Positions 1 through 5,040 of a stretch of 5,972 nt of DNA are shown here, piece after piece. Each line of letters begins with the position of its first letter. The first letter of the stretch is position 1. The stretch lies in assembly GCA_965366835.1 (NCBI GenBank), contig CBDUGF010000163.1, positions 1 to 5,972 on the forward strand. The letters are read 5' to 3'. The notes beneath the pieces were generated by a model. It was not told where the DNA came from and did no database searches. It saw only the letters and a program-made list of their open reading frames with translations. Source of the DNA: JAKGBX01 sp965366835 (GTDB taxonomy: Bacteria > Pseudomonadota > Alphaproteobacteria > Rhodobacterales > Rhodobacteraceae). The translations under genes and the position numbers were made by a program.

Positions 1-54
1 CGCCTTCGGCGTCACCGGGTTTAAGAGTTTGCGCCGCCTTCGGCGTCGCGGGGG

Positions 55-79
55 GGGCGCCTCGCTGCGCTCGGCGCCC
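55..79. repeat. GC-rich inverted repeat, 7-bp stem
   Basis: GGGCGCC at 55-61 pairs perfectly with GGCGCCC at 73-79 across an 11-nt loop. It lies just beyond two copies of the smaller palindrome CGCCTTCGGCG. There is no T-run next to either arm, so the sequence does not identify it as a terminator. The role is unknown. Confidence 0.5.
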
Positions 80-232
80 GCTTGCGTCACCGGGCGCGTC
101 CGGTTTGTCGGCGACTTCGCGACCTCGGTGTCGGATTTGAGTATTTTTGCCAAGAAAAAGGAACCGGACCGCGCGCTGCATCAAGACAACTGCGCGCTAT
201 GCGACCCGGATCACATGGCAGCCGGATGTCAG

Positions 233-248
233 CCGGGCGGCAGCCCGG
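233..248 (-). terminator. Possible hairpin downstream of the ABC gene, weak terminator candidate
   Basis: CCGGGC (233-238) pairs with GCCCGG (243-248) around a 4-nt loop, 67 bases past the ABC stop codon. No U-tract follows on the minus strand, so if it acts in termination it would be as a barrier or with Rho. It could equally be a neutral GC palindrome. Confidence 0.25.
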
Positions 249-314
249 AGTCACCCCCCCGGTTTTGCAGCGCAATGGCGCCTTGACCTTGCTGCGCGGT
301 GGGCTCGGACCCGG

Positions 315-2111
315 TCAGTCCACAGCCCCGTCGGTGAATTGCAGACGCGCCAGCCGGGCATAGAGACCGCCCGCCGCCACCAGCTCGTCATGCCGGCCAA
401 TGGCGGCGATCCGCCCGGCCTCCATCACCACGATCCGGTCGGCCTTCTTCACCGTCGCGAGGCGGTGCGCCACCACGATGGTGGTGCGATCCTGCGACAG
501 CCTGTCGACCGCCGCCTGCACCGCGCGTTCGCTTTCGGCATCCAGCGCGCTTGTCGCCTCATCGAGAAGCAGCACCGGCGCGTCGCGCAGAATGGCGCGG
601 GCGATCGCGATCCGCTGTTTCTGCCCGCCCGAGAGCAGCACCCCGCGTTCTCCCATGGGGCTGTCGTAACCCATCGGCAACGCTTCGATAAACTCATGCG
701 CGGCGGCGGCCTTCGCAGCCTCTTCAACCTCGGCGTCGCTGGCTTCGAGCCGCCCGAAGCGGATATTCTCGCGTGCCGATGCGGCGAAGATCACCGGATC
801 TTGCGGCACCAGCGCCATCTCACGGCGGAAATCACCGCGCGCCAGGCTCGCCAGATCCTGTCCGTCGAGCAGCACCCGGCCCGCACCGGGCTCATAGAAC
901 CGCTGGATCAGCTGCACGATGGTGGTCTTGCCCGCGCCCGAGGGGCCGACCAGCGCCACCGTCTCGCCGGGCGCGATTTTCAGGTCGATCTCGTGCAGCG
1001 CCGGGCTGTCGGGACGCGACGGATAGGAAAAACTGACCTTTTCGAAGCTGATCTCTCCCCTGACCGGGCGCTGCAAAGCCGCCGGATGCGCCGGATCGTT
1101 TACCGCATCCTCGACCTCGAGCAGGTCAACCAGCCGCTCGGTGGCGCCTGCCGCGCGCTGCAGTTCGCCCCAGATCTCGCTGAGCGCGGCCACCGCGCCG
1201 GCCACAAGGACCGCGTAGATGACGAACTGGACCAGCTCGCCCGAGCTCATCATGCCGCCGCGCACATCCTGCGCCCCGATCCACAGCACGCCGACCACCC
1301 CGGTAAAGACCAGGAACATCACCAGCACGGTCATCACCGCGCGTACCGTGATCCGGCGCCGCGCCACGTCATAGCTTTTCTCGGTGACCTCGGCGAAGCT
1401 CGCCCGGCTGGCCGTCTCGTGGGTAAAGGCCTGCACCGTCTGCACCGCACTCAGGGCTTCGCTGGCGCTGCCGGAGCTGGCCGCGATCCAGTCCTGATTT
1501 TCGCGCGACAGCACCCTGAGCCGCCGCCCCATCACCAGGATCGGCACGATGACAAGCGGCACGATCAGCAGAACCATCCCGGTGAGCTTGGCCGAGGTGA
1601 ACAGCATCAGCACGAGGCCGCCGAGGAACACCAATACGTTGCGCAGCGCCACGCTGATCGAAGAGCCGATCACCGAGAGGATCAGCGTGGTATCGGTGGT
1701 GATCCGGCTCAGCACCTCGCCGGTCATGATGGTCTCGAAAAAACCCGGACTCATGCCGATCACCCGGTCGAACACCGCCTTGCGTATATCGGCCACCACC
1801 CGCTCGCCCAGTCGCGTGACCAGCGCATAGCGCAGCCCGGTGCCCAGTGCCAGCAGCGCGGCAATCCCCACGGCGGCGGCGAAATACTTGTCGAGCAGCG
1901 CATCGCTCTCGGTGCCGAAATTATCGACCACCCGGCGCACCGCCATCGGCAGCGCCAGCGACAGTCCCGCCGTCAACATCAAGGCCAGGCCGGCCAGCAC
2001 CATCAGCACCCGGTATGGCATCAGGAACGGCGCAAGCCCGCCGAGGGCCCCCACGCGTTTCGATTTCTCGCGCTCGTCTGCGCCCGTGTCGGGCGCGCCA
2101 CCCCTGGCCAT
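315..2111 (-). CDS. MsbA-like half-size ABC exporter (fused membrane and ATPase domains)
   Basis: This 598-aa inner-membrane ABC exporter half-transporter should act as a dimer and use ATP to move a lipophilic or peptide-like substrate out of the cytoplasm. The N-terminal membrane domain (about residues 25-315) has hydrophobic segments near 35-58, 75-97, 148-170, 177-195, 258-280 and 293-312. The C-terminal ATPase domain holds Walker A GPSGAGKT (389-396), Q-loop Gln437, signature LSGGQ (493-497), Walker B VLLLDE (513-518, catalytic Glu518), the D-loop SALD and switch His549. All key residues are present, so it should be active. The frame stays open upstream through the tRNA gene, but the ATG at 2111 has AAGGAG six bases before it, while the in-frame ATGs at 2162 and 2282 lack such a site. 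It resembles the MsbA-related group common in alphaproteobacteria; the substrate cannot be read from sequence, and lipid A transport is not implied. Confidence 0.93.
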   Translation of the reverse strand: MARGGAPDTGADEREKSKRVGALGGLAPFLMPYRVLMVLAGLALMLTAGLSLALPMAVRRVVDNFGTESDALLDKYFAAAVGIAALLALGTGLRYALVTRLGERVVADIRKAVFDRVIGMSPGFFETIMTGEVLSRITTDTTLILSVIGSSISVALRNVLVFLGGLVLMLFTSAKLTGMVLLIVPLVIVPILVMGRRLRVLSRENQDWIAASSGSASEALSAVQTVQAFTHETASRASFAEVTEKSYDVARRRITVRAVMTVLVMFLVFTGVVGVLWIGAQDVRGGMMSSGELVQFVIYAVLVAGAVAALSEIWGELQRAAGATERLVDLLEVEDAVNDPAHPAALQRPVRGEISFEKVSFSYPSRPDSPALHEIDLKIAPGETVALVGPSGAGKTTIVQLIQRFYEPGAGRVLLDGQDLASLARGDFRREMALVPQDPVIFAASARENIRFGRLEASDAEVEEAAKAAAAHEFIEALPMGYDSPMGERGVLLSGGQKQRIAIARAILRDAPVLLLDEATSALDAESERAVQAAVDRLSQDRTTIVVAHRLATVKKADRIVVMEAGRIAAIGRHDELVAAGGLYARLARLQFTDGAVD

Positions 2112-2117
2112 GTGCGG

Positions 2118-2123
2118 CTCCTT
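2118..2123 (-). promoter_or_regulatory. Ribosome binding site fixing the ABC exporter start
   Basis: AAGGAG on the minus strand lies six bases upstream of the ATG at 2111. It decides between this start and the longer in-frame options, which have no such site and would add a basic, low-complexity leader. Confidence 0.75.
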
Positions 2124-2290
2124 ACCTGTGCTCTCAGCGTGTTCCTTGTTTCGGCGCTTCATGGCGGCGCGCGGCGCCATGGTCAACCCGCGTCTTGCCA
2201 TCAGGCGCGCTTCGAGGCGGGCCCGCACAGACGGTCCGGCGATCCTGCAGTCCGCGGCAGCGGCTTTGCGACTCTGTTTCATGGACAATT
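2124..2290 (-). other. Upstream region of the ABC exporter gene
   Basis: This short leader lies between the hairpin after the tRNA fragment and the exporter ribosome binding site. It is open in the exporter frame, with possible starts at 2162 and 2282, but the encoded segment is basic, Ala/Arg-rich and unlike a transporter N-terminus. I see no clear -35/-10 pair. The exporter promoter should be somewhere in here, or transcription may continue from the tRNA. Confidence 0.4.
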
Positions 2291-2308
2291 GCCAGCCGGC
2301 AGGCTGGC
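2291..2308 (-). terminator. Hairpin directly after the tRNA-Gly 3' fragment, probable original tRNA terminator
   Basis: GCCAGCC (2291-2297) pairs perfectly with GGCTGGC (2302-2308) around a 4-nt loop. On the minus strand it begins one base after the CCA of the truncated tRNA copy. The tail after it is AATTGTCC, a poor U-tract, so efficiency is doubtful. Its position is what one expects of the terminator that followed the original tRNA gene. This suggests the truncated copy sits at the ancestral junction and the intact gene was rebuilt by an incoming element. Confidence 0.45.
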
Positions 2309-2309
2309 T

Positions 2310-2355
2310 TGGAGCGGGCGGCGGGAATCGAACCCGCGTCATTAGCTTGGAAGGC
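2310..2355 (-). repeat. Duplicated 3' end of tRNA-Gly (att-site-like direct repeat)
   Basis: These 46 bases match the 3' part of the intact tRNA gene (2447-2492) in the same orientation with one difference, T at 2344 where the gene has C. The copy includes the CCA end, the acceptor 3' strand, the whole T arm and the 3' side of the anticodon arm, and breaks off in the anticodon loop. It cannot form a tRNA. A tRNA 3'-end direct repeat ending in the anticodon or T region is the usual attachment core of tyrosine-integrase phages and islands. A partial tandem duplication is the alternative. Confidence 0.8.
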
Positions 2356-2446
2356 ATGTGTCTAAATTTTGAGAAATCTATTAATTTCAGATCGTTAATA
2401 TGGAACGCTTTCATGCTTTGCAGGTGATTTGTCGGAAAAGAATTTC
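2356..2446. other. 91-bp AT-rich spacer between the tRNA-Gly repeats (probable island remnant)
   Basis: The spacer has 29 G or C in 91 bases (about 32% GC), in sharp contrast to the GC-rich sequence on its left. It holds no gene. It is what remains between the two tRNA-derived repeats, where an integrated element would have been. The composition fits the integrase-proximal end of an acquired element better than ancestral spacer DNA, but nothing in it identifies the element. Confidence 0.5.
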
Positions 2447-2520
2447 TGGAGCGGGCGGCGGGAATCGAACCCGCGTCATCAGCTTGGAAGGCTGAGGTCT
2501 TACCACTACACAACGCCCGC
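2447..2520 (-). tRNA. tRNA-Gly (anticodon UCC)
   Basis: This is a complete 74-nt tRNA gene with encoded CCA. The acceptor arm GCGGGCG (2514-2520) pairs with CGCCCGC (2451-2457), U is the discriminator base (2450) and CCA is at 2447-2449. The anticodon stem TCAGC/GCTGA encloses loop CTTCCAA, giving anticodon TCC, which reads GGA and GGG glycine codons. The T arm GCGGG-TTCGATT-CCCGC is intact. A promoter-like pair lies just upstream. Its 3' 46 nt are repeated at 2310-2355, marking this gene as a used integration target. Confidence 0.96.
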
Positions 2521-2533
2521 TCAACAGATTCAC

Positions 2534-2562
2534 TGCATATTTCATTGAAAAATTGAGGTCAA
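2534..2562 (-). promoter_or_regulatory. Putative sigma70 promoter of tRNA-Gly
   Basis: On the minus strand, TTGACC (2557-2562) is followed by a 17-bp spacer and TATGCA (2534-2539), ending 13 bases before the tRNA 5' end. The -35 is strong and the -10 matches only in its first three bases. The position suits a short 5' leader removed by RNase P. Confidence 0.55.
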
Positions 2563-2819
2563 GGTCACTGCGCGGAGCATAGATCAAAAATAGTTCTAGC
2601 TACCGCTTTCGGCCCGCAGGAGACATTCACCGGGGCTGTCCGCGCCGCAGTGCAGCTTCAACAGACCAGCCGTTCGTGCATTGGTCCCATCATCGCCGTG
2701 TCCTCCACTCCCAAACGAAGTGAATCAGGTCATCGGCAACCAATCAACGGACTTTTTCAACACTATCCAGACGGAGCTGCCGTTCGTTCTTGGCAGTCCA
2801 ATGTCCGCAATTACAGCTT
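2563..2819. other. Intergenic region between the tRNA-Gly promoter and merR
   Basis: I see no gene here. Open frames on both strands are short, lack ribosome binding sites, and partly overlap the merR 3' end out of frame. No U-run hairpin terminator for merR stands out. The segment near 2789-2808, read on the minus strand, loosely resembles 4914-4935 on the plus strand (gcggacattggactgcc against gcggtcattgaccttgg). This may be a degenerate intergenic repeat on both sides of the metal module. Confidence 0.45.
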
Positions 2820-3236
2820 CTAGTGTTCGCGGTTGCACAAATTGTGATCCGCCAATGAAGCCAAGACATAGCAGTCTTCCGACACTCCACCACCGTCGCA
2901 GCCTTTCGATATCCGGCTGAGTTCCTTTTCGAGCGTCTTGAGCCGTTTGATCTTCGCACGCACGTCCACAAGCTGCGATGACGCAATATCCGTTGCTGCC
3001 TCGCATGACCGATCCGGATGCTCATGTAATTTGATCAGCGAAGAAATCGCTTCAATTGAAAACCCAAGGTCACGCGCATGTCGGATGAAACTCAGCCGCT
3101 CCAATCCGGCTTTGTCGTATCGCCTTTGGTTGCCAGACGTGCGCTCTGCCTCGGGCAATAGTCCCATCTCTTCGTAGTAGCGGATCGTCGGAACCTTGAC
3201 CTTTGTGCGCTTTGAAAGCTCGCCGATGGAAAACAT
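2820..3236 (-). CDS. MerR-family metal-responsive transcriptional regulator (CadR/PbrR/ZntR-like)
   Basis: This 138-aa DNA-binding metal sensor should bend and untwist an over-spaced promoter to activate efflux genes. Residues 1-70 form the winged helix-turn-helix with the family signature IGELSKRT...TIRYYEEMGLL and RRY. Residues about 80-110 form the dimer coiled coil. Cys78, Cys113 and Cys122 fall where ZntR/CadR/PbrR have metal ligands (known: C79/C114/C124 or C77/C112/C119). Copper sensors such as CueR have Ser at the first position, so a divalent metal is likelier; Cys134 and His131 may add ligands. A longer frame from 3305 exists, but the ATG at 3236 has AAGAGG seven bases upstream and starts exactly at the canonical MFSIGEL. 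It is divergent from the transglutaminase-CDF operon, its likely target. The exact metal is not determined. The gene is clearly less GC-rich than the ABC gene. Confidence 0.92.
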   Translation of the reverse strand: MFSIGELSKRTKVKVPTIRYYEEMGLLPEAERTSGNQRRYDKAGLERLSFIRHARDLGFSIEAISSLIKLHEHPDRSCEAATDIASSQLVDVRAKIKRLKTLEKELSRISKGCDGGGVSEDCYVLASLADHNLCNREH

Positions 3237-3247
3237 AAAGAAACCTC

Positions 3248-3278
3248 TTGAACCTCTAGTTACTAGAGATTGTATATG
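3248..3278 (+). promoter_or_regulatory. MerR-type operator-promoter with 19-bp spacer for the transglutaminase-CDF operon
   Basis: TTGAAC (-35, 3248-3253) and TATATG (-10, 3273-3278) are separated by 19 bp, the over-long spacing that MerR-family activators correct. Inside the spacer lies a perfect dyad CTCTAGT-T-ACTAGAG (3254-3268). The layout matches known MerR, ZntR and SoxR targets. The -35 overlaps the merR ribosome binding site (3244-3249), so regulator binding should also affect merR. Confidence 0.85.
3269..3274 (-). promoter_or_regulatory. Possible -10 element of the divergent merR promoter
   Basis: TACAAT on the minus strand matches five of six consensus -10 bases. It would place the merR transcript start near 3262, inside the operator dyad and upstream of the merR ribosome binding site at 3244-3249. 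A -35 at the right distance is poor (TTCTTT at 3292-3297). Bound MerR would then repress its own gene, as is common in the family. Confidence 0.4.
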
Positions 3279-3306
3279 AATTGGGACGACAAAAGAAGAG
3301 TTCAAA

Positions 3307-4035
3307 ATGTCCCACGGTCATCTATCTGAAACGCCGCTACTCGACTACCAGAACCCCGCCATACAAGCGCTCATCGCGCAACGTGGCTGGGCAAAGCTGA
3401 CTGAGGGCGAACGTATCGGCGCGGCCTATGATTTTGTCCGCGACGAGGTCTTGTTCGGCTACAATTCTGACGATGCTTTGCCCTCCTCAAAGGTGCTGGC
3501 CGATGGCTACGGCCAATGCAACACCAAGGGGACGCTTCTCATGGCGTTGCTGCGCGCCTTGGGCATACCTTGTCGGTTTCACGGCTTTACAATCGACAAA
3601 GGGCTGCAACGCGGCGTGGTGCCAGAGCTGGTCTATCCGCTTGCCCCGCGCAACATCATCCACTCTTGGGTTGAGGTACAGCATCGCGGGGAATGGCTAG
3701 AGCTTGAAGGCTTCATTCTGGATCAAGCCGTTTTGACAGCGCTTCAAGCCGCGTTTCCAGACCGCACTTCGCTTTGTGCTTACGGGGCTGGAACCGATTG
3801 CCTGCAAGAGCCGAACGTCGCTTGGGCTGGTCAAAGCACCTACATCCAAAAGACTGGTATCAATCGCGATTTCGGGGTCTTTGATAGCCCGGATGCCTTT
3901 TACGCAGATCATCGGCAACTCACGGGCTTTCGTGGGTTGGCCTATCGATTGGTCATTCGACATTGGATGAACCGTCGGGTCGCGCAGATGCGTGCGGGAC
4001 TTGTTCCGACGATCCCTGGGGGGAAAACAATCTAA
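3307..4035 (+). CDS. Transglutaminase-like (papain-fold) cytoplasmic protein, first gene of the metal-responsive operon
   Basis: This 242-aa protein has a transglutaminase-core domain at about residues 35-140. The family signature is clear: DGYGQC71NTKGTLLMALLRALGIPCRFHG supplies the nucleophilic Cys71, IIH119SWVEV the catalytic His, and WLELE134GFILD the third position, where Glu replaces the usual Asp (Asp139 is a nearby alternative). Bacterial relatives are cysteine proteases, peptide amidases or transglutaminases. No signal peptide or membrane span is seen, so it probably acts in the cytoplasm. The C-terminus (about 208-230) is basic and amphipathic. The ATG at 3307 follows an AAGAG-type ribosome binding site and lies 28 bp after the MerR-type -10. 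The CDF gene starts 40 bp after its stop, so the two are co-transcribed. The substrate and the link to metal are unknown; processing or modifying a metal-binding protein or peptide is a guess. Confidence 0.85.
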   Translation: MSHGHLSETPLLDYQNPAIQALIAQRGWAKLTEGERIGAAYDFVRDEVLFGYNSDDALPSSKVLADGYGQCNTKGTLLMALLRALGIPCRFHGFTIDKGLQRGVVPELVYPLAPRNIIHSWVEVQHRGEWLELEGFILDQAVLTALQAAFPDRTSLCAYGAGTDCLQEPNVAWAGQSTYIQKTGINRDFGVFDSPDAFYADHRQLTGFRGLAYRLVIRHWMNRRVAQMRAGLVPTIPGGKTI

Positions 4036-4076
4036 TGCCTGCCAAGTCCATTTCGCTGAAAGAGGAGGCCGTGTGA
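4035..4076 (+). CDS. Possible 13-codon ORF bridging the transglutaminase and CDF genes
   Basis: The transglutaminase stop overlaps an ATG (TAATG, 4033-4037) that opens the 13-codon frame MPAKSISLKEEAV. Its TGA overlaps the CDF start (TGATG, 4074-4078). The reading frame therefore chains the two genes without a ribosome gap. The ribosome binding site of the CDF gene lies inside it. Upstream there is only a G-run about 11 bases away. It may serve reinitiation and translational coupling, or be chance; no protein function is claimed. Confidence 0.3.
   Translation: MPAKSISLKEEAV
4063..4068 (+). promoter_or_regulatory. Strong ribosome binding site fixing the CDF transporter start
   Basis: AGGAGG lies seven bases before the ATG at 4076. 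It rules against the in-frame ATG at 3992, which would overlap the transglutaminase gene by 44 bp and add 28 residues of no evident family match. Confidence 0.85.
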
Positions 4077-4717
4077 TGGCTGGTTGCTGCGGACACGACG
4101 CCAAGTTCGACGGCGTATCAGAGGACTACAAAAGACGGCTCTGGATCGTTATAGCCCTCAACGCGACGATGTTTTTTGTCGAGATGACAGCAGGTCATCT
4201 GGCCAAGTCTCAGGCGTTGCAGGCTGACGCCCTCGACTTTGCGGGCGATGCCCTGACCTATGGTATTTCACTTGCGATCATTGGGGCTTCGCTGCGTGCG
4301 CGGACGAATGCGGCGCTGTTCAAGGGTATTAGCCTTTTGCTCATGGGGCTTTGGGTGTTCGGATCAACCGTTTACCGCGTCTTCTATGTTGGCGTTCCCA
4401 CGGCCGAGATCATGGGCGTAGTTGGCTTTCTCGCACTGCTCACCAATCTGGCAAGTGTATTGCTATTGGTCCGCTATAAGGATGGCGATGCCAACGTCCG
4501 GTCGGTCTGGCTGTGTTCGCGAAATGACGCCATCGGAAACGTGGCGGTGATGTTTGCGGCGCTTGGAGTGTGGGGCACGGCAACTGGCTGGCCTGACCTG
4601 ATCGTGGCAACGATCATGGCCGGATTGTTCCTGTCATCGGCCTTCCAGATCGTGCGCCAAGCCTTGGGTGAGCGGCAGTCCTACGCGCATCCAGTTGAAG
4701 CGAATGGGTCGACGTGA
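4076..4717 (+). CDS. Short cation diffusion facilitator (CDF) family metal efflux transporter
   Basis: This 213-aa inner-membrane protein is likely a proton-driven exporter of Zn, Cd, Co or a similar divalent ion. It shows about six hydrophobic segments (near 22-42, 45-70, 80-103, 112-132, 143-167, 174-193). The metal-site motif of the second segment is D54xxxD58 within ADALDFAGDALTYG. In the fifth segment the SRND151AIGN155 motif stands where many CDF proteins have HxxxD. The N-terminus MAGCCGHD is a possible metal-binding tip. The protein ends right after the sixth segment and so lacks the cytoplasmic C-terminal domain of about 80-90 residues found in classical CDF proteins such as YiiP or CzcD (about 300 aa). 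I recognise the SRNDAIGN subfamily as a short cation-transporter type often annotated as a Co/Zn/Cd efflux component. It is the last gene of the operon, and its role fits a MerR-type sensor. The metal is not determined. Confidence 0.88.
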   Translation: MAGCCGHDAKFDGVSEDYKRRLWIVIALNATMFFVEMTAGHLAKSQALQADALDFAGDALTYGISLAIIGASLRARTNAALFKGISLLLMGLWVFGSTVYRVFYVGVPTAEIMGVVGFLALLTNLASVLLLVRYKDGDANVRSVWLCSRNDAIGNVAVMFAALGVWGTATGWPDLIVATIMAGLFLSSAFQIVRQALGERQSYAHPVEANGST

Positions 4718-4751
4718 ACGTGTTCAAATTAACCGGGTGTCCGGCGCTCTC

Positions 4752-4908
4752 GGCCGAGGCTGTGTGAAAACTCCCGTCTCTTGGCGGGGTAAGCCGAATA
4801 TGCCAGATATCTGCGCTGTGTCGATCAGTTGAGCGGTCTTCTGAACGATTTGCCGAAACGAACTCAACGAGAGAGACCACGGCCTCCAGTTTTCACACAG
4901 CCTCGGCC
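4752..4908. mobile_element. 157-bp MITE-like element with perfect 21-bp inverted ends
   Basis: The left arm (4752-4772) and right arm (4888-4908) are exact reverse complements over 21 bp and are separated by 115 bp. The inner 17 bases, GAGGCTGTGTGAAAACT, look like an insertion-sequence end. The outer four bases on each side are GGCC, a self-complementary tetramer that could be a target duplication rather than part of the ends, which would make the element itself 149 bp. No transposase is encoded, so it is best read as a non-autonomous deletion derivative mobilised in trans. It sits 34 bp after the CDF stop, between convergent genes, and its arms could fold in RNA and help end transcription from both sides. 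The IS family is not assigned. Confidence 0.7.
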
Positions 4909-5040
4909 CATTGCGGTCATTGACCTTGGCAAACTACTGCCGCGCTGCGGCCCATCGTTGCAGACTTTCGCTGCGACGGCGAAATCAGGCAGCAATCGAG
5001 TTCAGGTATTGCGCGACGAAGCCTCCGTTACCGATGTCTC
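4909..5040. other. Intergenic region between the MITE-like element and the reductase gene
   Basis: I see no gene in these 132 bases. There is a small hairpin GCCGC-gct-GCGGC at 4939-4951 and an imperfect one near 4959-4977 (TTGCAG/CTGCGA). Neither is followed by a T-run on the minus strand, where the reductase gene would end. The start, gcggtcattgaccttgg, loosely matches a minus-strand segment near 2789-2808. Confidence 0.4.

Larger units (their letters stand above)
1..314. other. Non-coding, palindrome-rich region downstream of the ABC gene
   Basis: No convincing gene lies here. The open frames on both strands are rich in Arg, Pro and Gly, have no ribosome binding site, and overlap one another. 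The stretch instead holds short GC-rich palindromes: CGCCTTCGGCG occurs at 1-11 and again at 35-45, a 7-bp-stem hairpin lies at 55-79, and a 6-bp-stem hairpin at 233-248. The string gtcaccggg occurs at 11-19 and 86-94. An AT-richer block around 136-170 separates the two palindrome clusters. The ABC gene on the minus strand stops at 315, so this is its 3' flank. No hairpin followed by a U-run was found on either strand, so no standard intrinsic terminator can be named. Confidence 0.6.

Noticed and set aside
147..2345. Very long plus-strand open frame (732 codons)
   Set aside because: It is antisense to the ABC exporter gene; the product is His/Arg/Gln-rich without domains, an artefact of GC-rich codon use.
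1840..2427. Plus-strand frames of 172-195 codons over the ABC 5' end and tRNA fragment
   Set aside because: They are shadow frames of the transporter. The motif read as GGNRTRV/GIEPA comes from translating the antisense of tRNA, a known annotation artefact.
2112..2513. N-terminal extension of the ABC frame through the tRNA gene
   Set aside because: It would translate the tRNA gene and its duplicated end. The ATG at 2111 has a strong ribosome binding site and gives the normal family length.
2748..2763. acggactttttcaaca-like string resembling some insertion-sequence ends
   Set aside because: No matching inverted partner or transposase remnant is present in the window, so it cannot be supported.
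2725..3025. Minus-strand frames of 93 codons overlapping the merR 3' end
   Set aside because: They are other frames of the merR coding sequence without a ribosome binding site or domain.
3992..4075. Upstream ATG for the CDF gene
   Set aside because: It would overlap the transglutaminase gene; AGGAGG before the ATG at 4076 and the MAGCC start fit the family better.
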